A DNA stretch of 27,029 nt from Pinguiococcus pyrenoidosus. Taxonomy: Eukaryota > Sar > Pinguiophyceae > Pinguiochrysidales > Pinguiochrysidaceae. This document shows, in pieces, positions 7,479 through 15,124 of this stretch (the first letter of the stretch is position 1; each line of letters opens with the position of its first letter). Made by a program: the position numbers and the translations under genes. Under the pieces are notes generated by a model. It saw nothing but the letters and a program-made list of their open reading frames with translations, made no database searches and was not told where the DNA came from. The stretch covers positions 1-27,029 of the forward strand of contig JAAMXY010004350.1 of NCBI GenBank assembly GCA_019677205.1, in the 5' to 3' direction.

Positions 7479-8633
7479 ATGCGTTGGTCTAAAGACTATA
7501 GTGCAGCTTTTTTAAGCAGTCATATTATTGATTACCCATCTCCGATAAATTTAACTTACATGTGGAGTTTTGGTGCAACTTCAGGAATTTGTCTTTTAGT
7601 ACAAATACTTACTGGTATTTTTCTTGCTATGCACTACACCCCACATATTGATTTAGCTTTTTCAACAGTCGAGCATATTATGCGAGATGTAAACAATGGT
7701 TGGTTAATACGTTATGCTCATGCTAATGGTGCATCCATGTTTTTTATGGCTGTTTATATTCACATATTTCGGGGAATTTATTATGGTTCTTATATGAAAC
7801 CTAGAGAGCATTTATGGCTTTCAGGATCTACCATTTTTTTATTAATGATGGGAACAGCTTTTATAGGATACGTTTTGGTTTGGGGCCAAATGAGCTTTTG
7901 GGGTGCAACCGTTATTACCTCTTTGGCTTCAGCAATTCCATTTGTTGGAGATTCTATTGTAACATGGCTTTGGGGGGGGTTTTCTGTAGATAATGCAACC
8001 TTAAATAGATTTTTTAGTCTTCATTATTTATTACCTTTCATAATTGCTGGTTTAGCTGTTATTCACATTGCTCTACTACACAGAGATGGTTCAAACAATC
8101 CTATTGGAGTTGAATCAAAAACTTCGCAAATACCTTTTTACCCTTACTTTTATGTAGAGCATTTAGTTAGTACCCTAGCATTTATCATTTTTTTCTTCTT
8201 TTTTATTTATTTTGCCCCAAACGTTTTAGGGCATTCGGACAATTATACTCCGGCGAATCCATTAGTTACTCCAGCCCATATTGTTCCGGAATGGTATTTT
8301 TTAAGCTTCTATGCAATATTAAGATCTATTCCTCATAAGTTAGGGGGGCTAATAGCTATGTTAGGGGCAGTTCTGTGTTTTTTTCTACTTCCTTTTTTAA
8401 ACACATCAGAAGTGAGAAGTACAGAATTCCGGCCTATTTATAGGTCAGCGTTTTGGTTTTTAGTAGCGGATTTTTTTTTACTTGGTTGGATTGGTCAAAA
8501 TCCTGTAGAAACTCCTTTCGTAGAAGTTGGCCAAGTTGCTACTATCTTCTTCTTCTTTTTCTTCTTCGTTTTCATTCCATTGTTGGGTATATTGGAACAA
8601 AACCTTTTAAAAATGGGAACAAGCCTTAAATAA
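7479..8633 (+). CDS. cob: Apocytochrome b
   Basis: Cob is the complex III core subunit carrying hemes bL and bH and both quinone pockets. The 384-residue, eight-helix product is of standard size. Heme ligands H81/H182 and H95/H196 are visible, with the [12 protein letters not shown] segment around the first pair. The Qo-site motif PEWY appears as [19 protein letters not shown] 7479 ([11 protein letters not shown]) was preferred. The frame is open from a TTG at 7434, but the extra 15 residues match nothing in the family. tRNA-Leu follows 12 nt after the stop. Confidence 0.97.
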   Translation: MRWSKDYSAAFLSSHIIDYPSPINLTYMWSFGATSGICLLVQILTGIFLAMHYTPHIDLAFSTVEHIMRDVNNGWLIRYAHANGASMFFMAVYIHIFRGIYYGSYMKPREHLWLSGSTIFLLMMGTAFIGYVLVWGQMSFWGATVITSLASAIPFVGDSIVTWLWGGFSVDNATLNRFFSLHYLLPFIIAGLAVIHIALLHRDGSNNPIGVESKTSQIPFYPYFYVEHLVSTLAFIIFFFFFIYFAPNVLGHSDNYTPANPLVTPAHIVPEWYFLSFYAILRSIPHKLGGLIAMLGAVLCFFLLPFLNTSEVRSTEFRPIYRSAFWFLVADFFLLGWIGQNPVETPFVEVGQVATIFFFFFFFVFIPLLGILEQNLLKMGTSLK

Positions 8634-8645
8634 TTTAAAATTTTA

Positions 8646-8728
8646 GCAAATATGGTGAAACGGTAGCCACGGTGGTCTTAGAAGCCATTGCTTTTTAAAG
8701 CGTGAAAGTTCGAATCTTTCTTTTTGTA
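8646..8728 (+). tRNA. trnL: tRNA-Leu (UAG)
   Basis: This is a class II tRNA with a long variable arm. The acceptor GCAAATA pairs with TTTTTGT (one T-T mismatch and one G-T). The anticodon stem GTGGT/GCCAT encloses CTTAGAA (anticodon TAG). The variable arm is TGCTTTTTAAAGCG, and the T-arm is GAAAG-TTCGAAT-CTTTC. Confidence 0.9.
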
Positions 8729-8832
8729 GCTTATTTAAATAAAAAGTAAAAATGAATGAATTAAATTTTGTTTTTCAGCATCGGATTTAGGAAATTTTTA
8801 GTAGATCATTTTATTAAACTAAACTAATTATT

Positions 8833-9681
8833 ATGAAGCGTTTAAAACCGGTAACTCCAGGGTCTAGATTTACAGTTTTAGTAGATAAACAAATTTTGTC
8901 TAAAAAAGTAGTTCCTTTAAAGTTTTGTTTGTCTAAGCATAGCTCTAAAGCTGGGCGAAATAATAGAGGCATTATAACCGTTAGAGGTAGAAAAAGAGGC
9001 CATAAAAAGCGGTTAAAATTGATTCATTTAAAGCCAAAAGTTTTTGAAGGGTTCGTTGAAAGTATTGAGTACAGTTCAATGCGAACTGCAAATGTTGCAC
9101 GTATTTTTGTTCCTGAAACTAAATATAGATTTTATTTAATTGCAGCTGAAGAGCTTCAAATAGGTTCTTCAGTTTCTTCAGCCGGTAAGCTTTCTTCGGA
9201 TAAAGGTTGTTTTTTGTCTCTTTTTCAAGTGCCTTTAGGAATAGTTGGCTTCTGTCTTGAAGTTGGCAGATTTCGGATAGCATCTTCAGCCGGCTGTTTT
9301 ATAAGGGTTTTGCAAAAGGGGTTTAAGTTTTCACGGGTAAAGCTCCCATCCGGTGAAGAAAGATTAGTTCCATCAAATAGTATGATTTGTATTGGACAAG
9401 CTTCAAACAAGACTCAAAATCAAGTTGTAAAAGGGAAAGCTGGTCGGAGCTTTTGGCTTGGAAAAGGTCCTAAAGTCCGAGGTGTTGCAAAAAATCCCGT
9501 AGATCATCCTCATGGTGGTGGTGAAGGCAAAACATCCGGGGGTCGGCCTTCGGTTTCTCCTTGGGGAAAGCCTGCGCATAAGGTTCCAACAAGCCGCTCC
9601 CGATCATCTTTAATAGTTTCTCCCCGCGGGCAAAAAAGATATGTAACAAATGGGAAAAAAAATTCATCCAAATTTATTTAG
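8833..9681 (+). CDS. rpl2: Ribosomal protein L2 (uL2m)
   Basis: L2 is a large-subunit protein at the peptidyl-transferase centre. The 282-residue product is near the bacterial length (about 273). The C-terminal signature GVAKNPVDHPHGGGEGKTSG starts near residue 217 and contains the essential HPHGGG (225-230). The N-terminal half has NNRGIITVRGRKRGHKKR, matching the conserved GRNN.G.IT.RHRGGGHK. It opens the S10-like cluster here. Its last 32 nt overlap the start of rps3 in another frame. The usual rps19 between L2 and S3 is missing from this position and is found at 1057. Confidence 0.96.
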   Translation: MKRLKPVTPGSRFTVLVDKQILSKKVVPLKFCLSKHSSKAGRNNRGIITVRGRKRGHKKRLKLIHLKPKVFEGFVESIEYSSMRTANVARIFVPETKYRFYLIAAEELQIGSSVSSAGKLSSDKGCFLSLFQVPLGIVGFCLEVGRFRIASSAGCFIRVLQKGFKFSRVKLPSGEERLVPSNSMICIGQASNKTQNQVVKGKAGRSFWLGKGPKVRGVAKNPVDHPHGGGEGKTSGGRPSVSPWGKPAHKVPTSRSRSSLIVSPRGQKRYVTNGKKNSSKFI

Positions 9682-10543
9682 ACAATTGAATATTTTTAAA
9701 GATTTGCAAACAACTTCCATCTTTTTTTTAGTTCAAAAACGTTTTTTTCATGAAATTGAAATCCGCTGGTTTTTAAGCCAAGCTTTTTCACAAAAGGGTT
9801 TTGACTTGCAACAAGTTTTTTATGAACAAAGTTTTTCAAAAGGATTTTTAGTTCGTTTTAATTTTGTTTCTTTAAATAGTTTAAATTTTTTTTCTAATAA
9901 CAAAAAAAATTCGGCTAAAAGGTTGGTTCCAAAATTTAGAGTTCCTAGATCAAAATTTATGTCTAGTTCTACTGTCCGAACGCCTAGAAAATTTTTAAAG
10001 GAATATCGGTCTGGTTTAAATTTAAGAAAAAAACTTATTTGCTTGCAATCGTTAAAATCAAAGACTATGCCTATCAAAGTTTTTGGAGTGAGCTCAGCTC
10101 CTCTTTTCTTGGGAAGCACTAAACTTCGAGTTTTTTTACGATTGCTTCATAGGCTGTTACAGAGGTTTAAACATTTAGAAAACTTCTCAACTACCCTTTT
10201 AATCACTACTTTAAGCTTATCTTTCCCAGGATTCTTAGATGTTTTTGCTTCAAATCTTGTTAAAATCTTTTTTAAGACCCGTAGACATAGTGCAAGGTTG
10301 AAATTTTTGCAAAACCTTATAACTTTGGTTTTCAAGAACAACAAAAATTTCTCTAGGATTTTAGGGTTTTTAATGCAACTTAGGGGCCGTTTGGATAAAC
10401 GACCTCGTACAGAGTTGTATAGAATATCGCTTGGAAAATTACAACGCCAAAGTTTTGTGGCCAACTATGCTTCGAAAAATCTCCAGGCGATAACAAAAAA
10501 CGGAACATTTGGTATTTTTGTTTACTTCCGTTTTCCTGTTTAG
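9650..10543 (+). CDS. rps3: Ribosomal protein S3 (uS3m), divergent
   Basis: This is a small-subunit protein near the mRNA entry site. The 297-residue product begins MGKKIHPNLFR, matching the MGQK.HP.G.R start of S3. Its C-terminus has QLRGRLDKRPRTELYRISLGKLQ followed by NGTFGIFVYF, corresponding to GR..G...AR.E....G..PL and YG..GVKVWI of S3. The long basic middle (about residues 80-230) is hard to align and carries little recognisable KH domain, as is common for mitochondrial S3. Position between rpl2 and rpl16 supports the call. It overlaps rpl2 by 32 nt. Confidence 0.88.
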   Translation: MGKKIHPNLFRQLNIFKDLQTTSIFFLVQKRFFHEIEIRWFLSQAFSQKGFDLQQVFYEQSFSKGFLVRFNFVSLNSLNFFSNNKKNSAKRLVPKFRVPRSKFMSSSTVRTPRKFLKEYRSGLNLRKKLICLQSLKSKTMPIKVFGVSSAPLFLGSTKLRVFLRLLHRLLQRFKHLENFSTTLLITTLSLSFPGFLDVFASNLVKIFFKTRRHSARLKFLQNLITLVFKNNKNFSRILGFLMQLRGRLDKRPRTELYRISLGKLQRQSFVANYASKNLQAITKNGTFGIFVYFRFPV

Positions 10544-10555
10544 TTGTACTTATTT

Positions 10556-10975
10556 ATGTCTAAGATAGCAAGTTTAAAAGTTCAATTTAGAAAAATGTTA
10601 AAAAAGGGAGTTGCAAAACAAGTACAGCCCCAGATTTTATCATTATCTGAAGGTTTTAGTATACAAGCTTTAGAATCTGGCTACATATCTAAGAAGATTT
10701 TGGAGCAAATTTCCCTTAAATTATCTCGTTTTGTTAAAAAAGGTTCAAAAGTTTTGGCTCATGTTAATGCAGACCATCCTATTACTGCAAAACCTTCTGA
10801 AGTTCGAATGGGAAAAGGAAAGGGTGTTATTAAAGATTGGGTTGCTAAAGTAAGGCAAGGAACTATTATCTTCCAAGTTTTAGGAAATAAAAGTCTTACA
10901 AATAAACGATTTTTAAAAGGTTTATGTCTGCGTTTACCTGTTAAAGTTAATGTTATAAATTGCAGACGTTTTTAA
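10556..10975 (+). CDS. rpl16: Ribosomal protein L16 (uL16m)
   Basis: L16 binds near the A-site tRNA and peptidyl-transferase centre. From ATG 10556 the product has 139 residues, matching bacterial L16 (about 137). The motif PITAKPSEVRMGKGKG matches the family signature P.T.KP.E.RMGKGKG and is followed by W.AKV..G.IIF.V. The frame is open from a TTG at 10544, just after the rps3 stop, but ATG four codons later gives a family-like start. It ends the rpl2-rps3-rpl16 group; two tRNAs then separate it from rps8. Confidence 0.95.
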   Translation: MSKIASLKVQFRKMLKKGVAKQVQPQILSLSEGFSIQALESGYISKKILEQISLKLSRFVKKGSKVLAHVNADHPITAKPSEVRMGKGKGVIKDWVAKVRQGTIIFQVLGNKSLTNKRFLKGLCLRLPVKVNVINCRRF

Positions 10976-10988
10976 TTGCATTTAAGTC

Positions 10989-11076
10989 GGAAGAATGGCT
11001 GAGTGGTTTAAGGCGTAAGTTTGCTAAACTTTTGTATACTAGTTGTATACCGTAGGTTCAAATCCTACTTCTTTCA
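10989..11076 (+). tRNA. trnS: tRNA-Ser (GCU)
   Basis: This is a class II tRNA. The acceptor GGAAGAA pairs with TTCTTTC. The anticodon arm AAGTTTGCTAAACTT gives GCT. A long variable arm contains TGTATAC...GTATACC, and the T-arm is GTAGG-TTCAAAT-CCTAC. Confidence 0.92.
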
Positions 11077-11100
11077 TTAAAAAAAATTAAAAGCAATTTA

Positions 11101-11174
11101 AGCAGCATGAAGCAATTGGTTAGCTTATCGGGCTCATATCCCGAAGGTTAGAGGTTCGAGTCCTCTTGCAGCTC
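11101..11174 (+). tRNA. trnM: tRNA-Met (CAU), probable initiator
   Basis: The acceptor AGCAGCA pairs with TGCAGCT with one A-A mismatch. The D-stem is AAGC/GCTT, and the anticodon stem TCGGG/CCCGA encloses CTCATAT (anticodon CAT). The T-arm is AGAGG-TTCGAGT-CCTCT. Three G-C pairs at the base of the anticodon loop and an A11-U24 pair are bacterial initiator features, seen in neither of the other two CAT tRNAs in this window, so this is the best initiator candidate. Confidence 0.85.
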
Positions 11175-11204
11175 AAAAAATATGTTTAATAACAGAAAAA
11201 TTCA

Positions 11205-11612
11205 ATGAAAACGGTTTTTTTAAGAAATCTTCAAATTCTAAGACATGGTTTAAGTCAAAAAAAGAGTTTAGTCATATGTTTTGATAGCACATTGACGCGT
11301 TACCTGTTATCTTTTTTTTGGAAAGAAGGTATATTGCTTGGTGTTAAGCAAATATCTTTAAGAGAAAAAAAAGGTCTTTCTTCTCAAAAATTTTTAATAG
11401 TGTTTTTAAATTTTAATTATTTGAAGAATCCCTTAAGTTCCGTTGAAATTGTTTCAACAGTACAAAAGCCTGTTTTCGTTAAATGGAAAACATTATTATT
11501 ATTTTTTCAAACCAATGAAACGATTCTTTTGTCAACGCCGTTTGGCATTTTAACCCACAAACAATGTTTAAAATTTAGAACCGGCGGCAAAGTCTTGTGT
11601 ATTTTACATTAG
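11205..11612 (+). CDS. rps8: Ribosomal protein S8 (uS8m)
   Basis: This small-subunit protein binds the central domain of 16S-like rRNA. The 135-residue product is close to the bacterial length (about 130). The C-terminal STPFGILTHKQCLKFRTGGKVLC matches the S8 signature ST..G.MT...A...G.GGE.LC, while the N-terminal half is weakly conserved. It is followed after 11 nt by rpl6, the normal spc-operon neighbour, which strengthens the identification. Confidence 0.9.
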   Translation: MKTVFLRNLQILRHGLSQKKSLVICFDSTLTRYLLSFFWKEGILLGVKQISLREKKGLSSQKFLIVFLNFNYLKNPLSSVEIVSTVQKPVFVKWKTLLLFFQTNETILLSTPFGILTHKQCLKFRTGGKVLCILH

Positions 11613-11623
11613 TTTAAAAATTT

Positions 11624-12148
11624 ATGTGGCATTTAGGTTCTATTAGAAAATATTTTGTCGACAAGGTTGAAATCTTTTTAAAAAACAAATTTCTTTTTTT
11701 AATGTACGATCAAAAAGTTGTAGTGTTTCCTGTATTTTTACATAATTTGAAGGGGGGCGAACTCTTTCCCTCGCAGTCAGGTGGTATTTTCCTTAGATGC
11801 AGTAAAACATTTAAAACTTACAAATCTATTTTAAAGAAAAATTTGCAAGGTTTATCCAGACATTTTTACGAGGTTTTAGTTTTACGAGGAATTGGTTTCA
11901 GAGCCTCTGTTTCTGAGGGTAAACTCTGTTTAGAGCTAGGTTTTAGCCATTTAGTTTTTTTAAAAATTCCCAAGACCTTAAAAGTTTTTTGTCCTACTAA
12001 AACGAGTATATTCGTTTCAGGGAAAAATTTACAAAGAGTAAAAGAATTTTGTTCTTTAATTCAAAGACAAAAAAAAATTGATCCTTACAAAGGAAAAGGT
12101 ATTTTTTTCCGAACTAAAACGTTTAAGCCTAAAGCATTTAAAAAATAA
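11624..12148 (+). CDS. rpl6: Ribosomal protein L6 (uL6m)
   Basis: This large-subunit protein lies near the factor-binding site. The 174-residue product matches bacterial L6 (about 177). Recognisable are VLRGIGFRASVSEGKLCLELGFSH (L6: L.GVGYRA...G..L.L.LGYSH) and the C-terminal KKIDPYKGKGI, matching the diagnostic R.PEPYKGKGI. The first half is more divergent. It sits between rps8 (11 nt upstream) and rps4 (3 nt downstream). Confidence 0.93.
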   Translation: MWHLGSIRKYFVDKVEIFLKNKFLFLMYDQKVVVFPVFLHNLKGGELFPSQSGGIFLRCSKTFKTYKSILKKNLQGLSRHFYEVLVLRGIGFRASVSEGKLCLELGFSHLVFLKIPKTLKVFCPTKTSIFVSGKNLQRVKEFCSLIQRQKKIDPYKGKGIFFRTKTFKPKAFKK

Positions 12149-12151
12149 GTT

Positions 12152-13057
12152 ATGAGAACTAATTTTATAAAACTAAAGAAATTGCTTTCGCAAACTTTTC
12201 GTGCTCAAGGGTTTGTCTCAAAATACAATTTGTTAAAGCGTAAAAAATGGTTGTTTTTAAAAAGTTTAAAAAGTTTACCTGTTTTTTTCAATGCTCTTAT
12301 TTTTGTCTCTAAAAACCAACGCAACACAATTAAAATGTCTTTTAAGATTCGCAAAAGTTTAATTCATCGAGGTAAAGCTTTTTTTCTTAGGGATAAAACA
12401 AAATATTTAAAAAAGTTGCTTTATCAGTTATCGTCTTATTTAAAGAAATCTAAGCACCTTAGAACATTAAAGTTAGCGAATTTAACAGAAAGAAGATTAT
12501 TAGTTTTACTAATTCGAGCAGGGTTTTTTAATCGCGTTAGGATCGCTATTGCTGCAATAAAAAGAGGTGAAGTCTTGGTCAATGGTCAGATAATCCGCCG
12601 TCCTTTTTTTGGTATTAGGTTAGGATCCGTTGTATCTGTTCATGGAAAGTCTAGAATTCTAACTTCTAGTCTCGGTGCGTATCAGTTAGCACTTCTTCGA
12701 AAAGCAAAAGGGCTAAATTTATCTCAATTTTTATTACGGTCTCAATTTTCTTTTTTGGTTAAAGGCCAAAACATTAAAAATCGTTTAAAACGCTACCTAT
12801 TTTTTCAAGGTCTAATAACAGAATTGTTCTTTTTAGAAGACTTTTTATCCAGGTTTAATAAAAGTCAACGGAGAATCACTAGCAAAAGAAAGTTTAGGTC
12901 TTCTTGGCCTATAGATTTTGCAAAGGTAGATATTCCGTCTTGTTTATTTATTGATTATCAAGCTGGTAGTTTTTATATGAAAAATGCTGTAGATATACCT
13001 TCTCTAACGGTTATATCTAAGCAATACCTGCCTCCATTGGATTTATGGAAGATTTAA
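12152..13057 (+). CDS. rps4: Ribosomal protein S4 (uS4m)
   Basis: This small-subunit assembly protein is enlarged to 301 residues (bacterial about 206), as is common for mitochondrial S4. The identification rests on the S4 RNA-binding domain at about residues 111-165: LTERRLLVLLIRAGFFNRVR followed by RGEVLVNGQIIRRPFFGIRLGSVVSV. Basic stretches flank it and contain few recognisable motifs. It begins 3 nt after rpl6. In bacteria S4 belongs to the alpha operon, after S13 and S11, so here its order is changed: S4 precedes S13 and S11. Confidence 0.9.
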   Translation: MRTNFIKLKKLLSQTFRAQGFVSKYNLLKRKKWLFLKSLKSLPVFFNALIFVSKNQRNTIKMSFKIRKSLIHRGKAFFLRDKTKYLKKLLYQLSSYLKKSKHLRTLKLANLTERRLLVLLIRAGFFNRVRIAIAAIKRGEVLVNGQIIRRPFFGIRLGSVVSVHGKSRILTSSLGAYQLALLRKAKGLNLSQFLLRSQFSFLVKGQNIKNRLKRYLFFQGLITELFFLEDFLSRFNKSQRRITSKRKFRSSWPIDFAKVDIPSCLFIDYQAGSFYMKNAVDIPSLTVISKQYLPPLDLWKI

Positions 13058-13079
13058 AGAATTTATTTTTGAAGCAATA

Positions 13080-13439
13080 ATGTTTTTTCTGGGGTTTCAG
13101 CTAGATATAAAAAAAAAATTATCTATTGGTCTAAAAAAAATTTCAGGATTTGGTTTTAAAATAAACAAATCTCTGATAAGCTCGATTGGTCTTATTTTGT
13201 TTTGTGTTCCCAAGGATTTCAGAAAAATTCATATAGTAAAGCTACAAAAATTAATTTTTTTATTAAAGCTTATCTCTGGTATAGAGAATTTAAAGCAAAA
13301 AATTTTTGATTCCAGGGAAAAGCTTCGGACGATAAAGCACCGACGGGCAATAAGATTTTTTCAGAGACTTCCAGTTCGTGGTCAGCGTACAAAAACAAAT
13401 GCGCAAACTGTTCGTAAGTTTAATCCCCTTTTTAATTAA
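13080..13439 (+). CDS. rps13: Ribosomal protein S13 (uS13m)
   Basis: S13 sits in the small-subunit head and contacts the P-site tRNA and L5. The 119-residue product matches the family length (about 118). The C-terminal signature LPVRGQRTKTNAQTVRK (bacterial LPVRGQRT.TNARTRKG) is unmistakable, and the GLKKISGFG segment fits the N-terminal helix-turn part. Its last codons and stop are part of a perfect-looking hairpin with a following T-run (13421-13456). rps11 follows, as in the bacterial alpha operon. Confidence 0.94.
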   Translation: MFFLGFQLDIKKKLSIGLKKISGFGFKINKSLISSIGLILFCVPKDFRKIHIVKLQKLIFLLKLISGIENLKQKIFDSREKLRTIKHRRAIRFFQRLPVRGQRTKTNAQTVRKFNPLFN

Positions 13440-13456
13440 AAAAGGGATTATTTTTT
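13421..13456 (+). terminator. Hairpin plus T-run resembling an intrinsic terminator
   Basis: TAATCCC (13421-13427) pairs with GGGATTA (13444-13450). After one C-A mismatch, TTTTT pairs with AAAAA around a short AATT loop. Six T residues follow directly (13451-13456). It spans the rps13 stop codon and lies just upstream of rps11. The shape is that of a Rho-independent terminator, but it stands inside a co-oriented ribosomal-protein run, so it may instead stabilise or process the mRNA 3' end. Confidence 0.45.
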
Positions 13457-13481
13457 GGTTTCGATTAATTTAATATTAGAA

Positions 13482-13991
13482 ATGAAGAAATTCCTTGAAA
13501 AAATTTACTGCTTATCAAGATCAAACAAAAAGGTTCGTTTAACCTGTTCAGGATTAAATGCTAAAAGAAAATACAAACAGCGTTCTTTAAAATTAGTTAT
13601 TACTTTCACAAAAAGAAATCTATTTATATCTTTTTCCACAAGAGCTCAAAAAAAATTAGCTATGAATAAGTCCGCTAAAGCTGTCGGTTTAAAAGGAGGC
13701 TATCAGGTATCCAGAAAAATTCTATTCTTACTTTTTCAACAAATGAAAAAAAATTTTTCTCGATCTCTTTCAAAAGATATCATTATTTCTCTAAAGGGGC
13801 AATCTTGGTTAAAAAAGAGGGTTCTAAGAAGTTTTATATCCTACTGGGGGTTTTTAAGTCCAAAATCCCTTAAGTCTTCCTCTTTTAATTTAAAGTCCTA
13901 TTTAGAAATTTCTCGCCTTCAAGTAATGCTGGTGAAAAACAATAGTCAGAAAGCTTTTAATGGTTGTCGAGTCAGAAAGCAAAGAAATTAA
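13482..13991 (+). CDS. rps11: Ribosomal protein S11 (uS11m), divergent
   Basis: S11 is a platform protein of the small subunit. The gene follows rps13 as in the bacterial alpha operon. The 169-residue product has a basic N-terminal extension. It then shows KKLAMNKSAKAVGLKGGYQVSRKI (S11: ...A...A..A...G...). The C-terminus FNGCRVRKQRN matches the S11 ending HNGCRP.K.RR, the strongest evidence. ATG 13482 is used; the frame is open nine codons further, from a TTG that lies in the T-run of the preceding hairpin. Confidence 0.82.
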   Translation: MKKFLEKIYCLSRSNKKVRLTCSGLNAKRKYKQRSLKLVITFTKRNLFISFSTRAQKKLAMNKSAKAVGLKGGYQVSRKILFLLFQQMKKNFSRSLSKDIIISLKGQSWLKKRVLRSFISYWGFLSPKSLKSSSFNLKSYLEISRLQVMLVKNNSQKAFNGCRVRKQRN

Positions 13992-13999
13992 ATTTATTA

Positions 14000-14083
14000 A
14001 AATGTGTGACGGAGTGGTCTAAAGTGTCGGATTGTAAATCCGAAGGAAAATATCCATCGTAAGTTCAAATCTTACCGCATTTA
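14000..14083 (+). tRNA. trnY: tRNA-Tyr (GUA)
   Basis: The acceptor AAATGTG pairs with CGCATTT. The anticodon stem TCGGA/TCCGA encloses TTGTAAA (anticodon GTA). A long variable arm of bacterial class II type is present (GGAAAATATCC), and the T-arm is GTAAG-TTCAAAT-CTTAC. Confidence 0.92.
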
Positions 14084-14110
14084 ATGATTATTATAATTGA
14101 TAATCTCTTA

Positions 14111-14181
14111 TGGGTTGTAGACTAAGGGTAAGTTTTTCGTTTTTGATGCGAGTGATAGAAGTTCAAATCTTCTCGACCCAG
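14111..14181 (+). tRNA. trnQ: tRNA-Gln (UUG)
   Basis: The acceptor TGGGTTG pairs with CGACCCA. The anticodon loop TTTTGAT gives TTG, and the T-arm is AGAAG-TTCAAAT-CTTCT. The anticodon stem is weak (it includes G-T or mismatched pairs), but the 7-nt loop and TTTGA context fit tRNA-Gln. Confidence 0.85.
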
Positions 14182-14207
14182 ATTAAAATTTTCTATAAAT
14201 AAAAAAA

Positions 14208-14807
14208 GTGATTTTAGATATAACAATTCTAATTAGTTTATTTGCCAGCTTAATGCTTTTCGGTACGTTCGTTATCAGTTTTTCAAATCCCGTATATTCT
14301 CTACTATCGTTAGTTTTGGTTTTTCTTATAGGGTCAGGAATTCTTCTTGACTATGGCCTAGATTTTATTGGTTTTTCTTTGATTATAGTATACGTTGGAG
14401 CAATTGCTACTTTGTTTCTCTTTATTATTATGATGTTAGATATTAAAATTCAAAGACAAACAGGAGAATTTAATCAAAGCCTTCCTGTGTTTTTGATCTT
14501 AATATTTTTCTTTTTTTTACACTTATCTCACGTGTATAGCAAGTCTTTTAGTCAACATTTTTTGTTAAAAATGGATAAACCTGTCTCTTTTTCGTGGGAT
14601 ATGACAATAGATCAAACTTTATCAACAATCGAATCGCTAGGATTGTGTTTGTATACAAATTATCTAATTGCTTTTTTATTGGCAGGTATACTTCTTTTGA
14701 TTGCTTTGACAGGATCTATAGTATTGACTAGAAAAAATTTGACAGAGGCAGCTAGTCAGGATTTACATGACCAACTAGCCACAACAACTTTAAAGTACAC
14801 CCACTAA
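14208..14807 (+). CDS. nad6: NADH dehydrogenase subunit 6
   Basis: Nad6 (NuoJ) is a five-helix subunit of the complex I membrane arm. The 199-residue product includes SNPVYSLLSLVLVFLIGSGIL, matching the conserved NPV.S.L.L...F, and the GLDFIGFSLIIVYVGAIATLFLF block with the IYVGAI signature. The start is GTG at 14208: it places the first helix correctly, and the first in-frame ATG would cut into that helix. It lies 26 nt after tRNA-Gln. With rpl14 it is the second gene that needs a GTG start. Confidence 0.94.
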   Translation: MILDITILISLFASLMLFGTFVISFSNPVYSLLSLVLVFLIGSGILLDYGLDFIGFSLIIVYVGAIATLFLFIIMMLDIKIQRQTGEFNQSLPVFLILIFFFFLHLSHVYSKSFSQHFLLKMDKPVSFSWDMTIDQTLSTIESLGLCLYTNYLIAFLLAGILLLIALTGSIVLTRKNLTEAASQDLHDQLATTTLKYTH

Positions 14808-14823
14808 TGGATTTTGGGGATAG

Positions 14824-14909
14824 GAAAAGATGGTAGAGTGGTCTAATACATCAGTTTTGAAAACTGACTCATCGTGAAGGTGTCAAGGGTTCGAATCCCT
14901 TTCTTTTCT
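14824..14909 (+). tRNA. trnS: tRNA-Ser (UGA)
   Basis: The acceptor GAAAAGA pairs perfectly with TCTTTTC. The anticodon stem TCAGT/ACTGA encloses TTTGAAA (anticodon TGA). The variable arm is long, and the T-arm is AAGGG-TTCGAAT-CCCTT. The apparent discriminator is T rather than the usual G of serine tRNAs; it may be edited, or the end may be one base off. Confidence 0.9.
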
Positions 14910-14923
14910 GTAAATTCGTTGAC

Positions 14924-14996
14924 AAGTTTGTAGCTTAGTGGTTAAAGCAGTAGGCTCATAACCTGATGATCTTAGGTTCGAATCCTATCAAACTTA
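14924..14996 (+). tRNA. CAU tRNA: elongator Met or Ile (lysidine type)
   Basis: The acceptor AAGTTTG pairs perfectly with CAAACTT. The D-stem is GCTT/AAGC, and the anticodon loop CTCATAA gives CAT. The T-loop TTCGAAT is canonical. It is one of three CAT tRNAs in the window. It lacks initiator features, so it is either elongator tRNA-Met or the tRNA-Ile that reads AUA after lysidine modification. Sequence alone did not let me separate the two. Confidence 0.88.
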
Positions 14997-15010
14997 AAAA
15001 ATTTTAAAAT

Positions 15011-15084
15011 GATAAAGTAGTTCAAATGATTAGAACGTCAATCTCATACGTTGAAAGTTAGGAGTTTGAGTCTCCTCTTTGTCT
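15011..15084 (+). tRNA. CAU tRNA: Ile (lysidine type) or elongator Met
   Basis: The acceptor GATAAAG pairs with CTTTGTC (one T-G). The D-stem is GTTC/GAAC, and the anticodon stem TCAAT/GTTGA encloses CTCATAC (anticodon CAT). The T-arm is AGGAG-TTTGAGT-CTCCT. It lies 14 nt after the previous CAT tRNA; the two are too different to be a recent duplication, so one is probably Met and the other Ile. Confidence 0.87.
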
Positions 15085-15124
15085 AAATCGAGAAAAAAAA
15101 TTAAGTTTATTTTTTTTAGCATAC

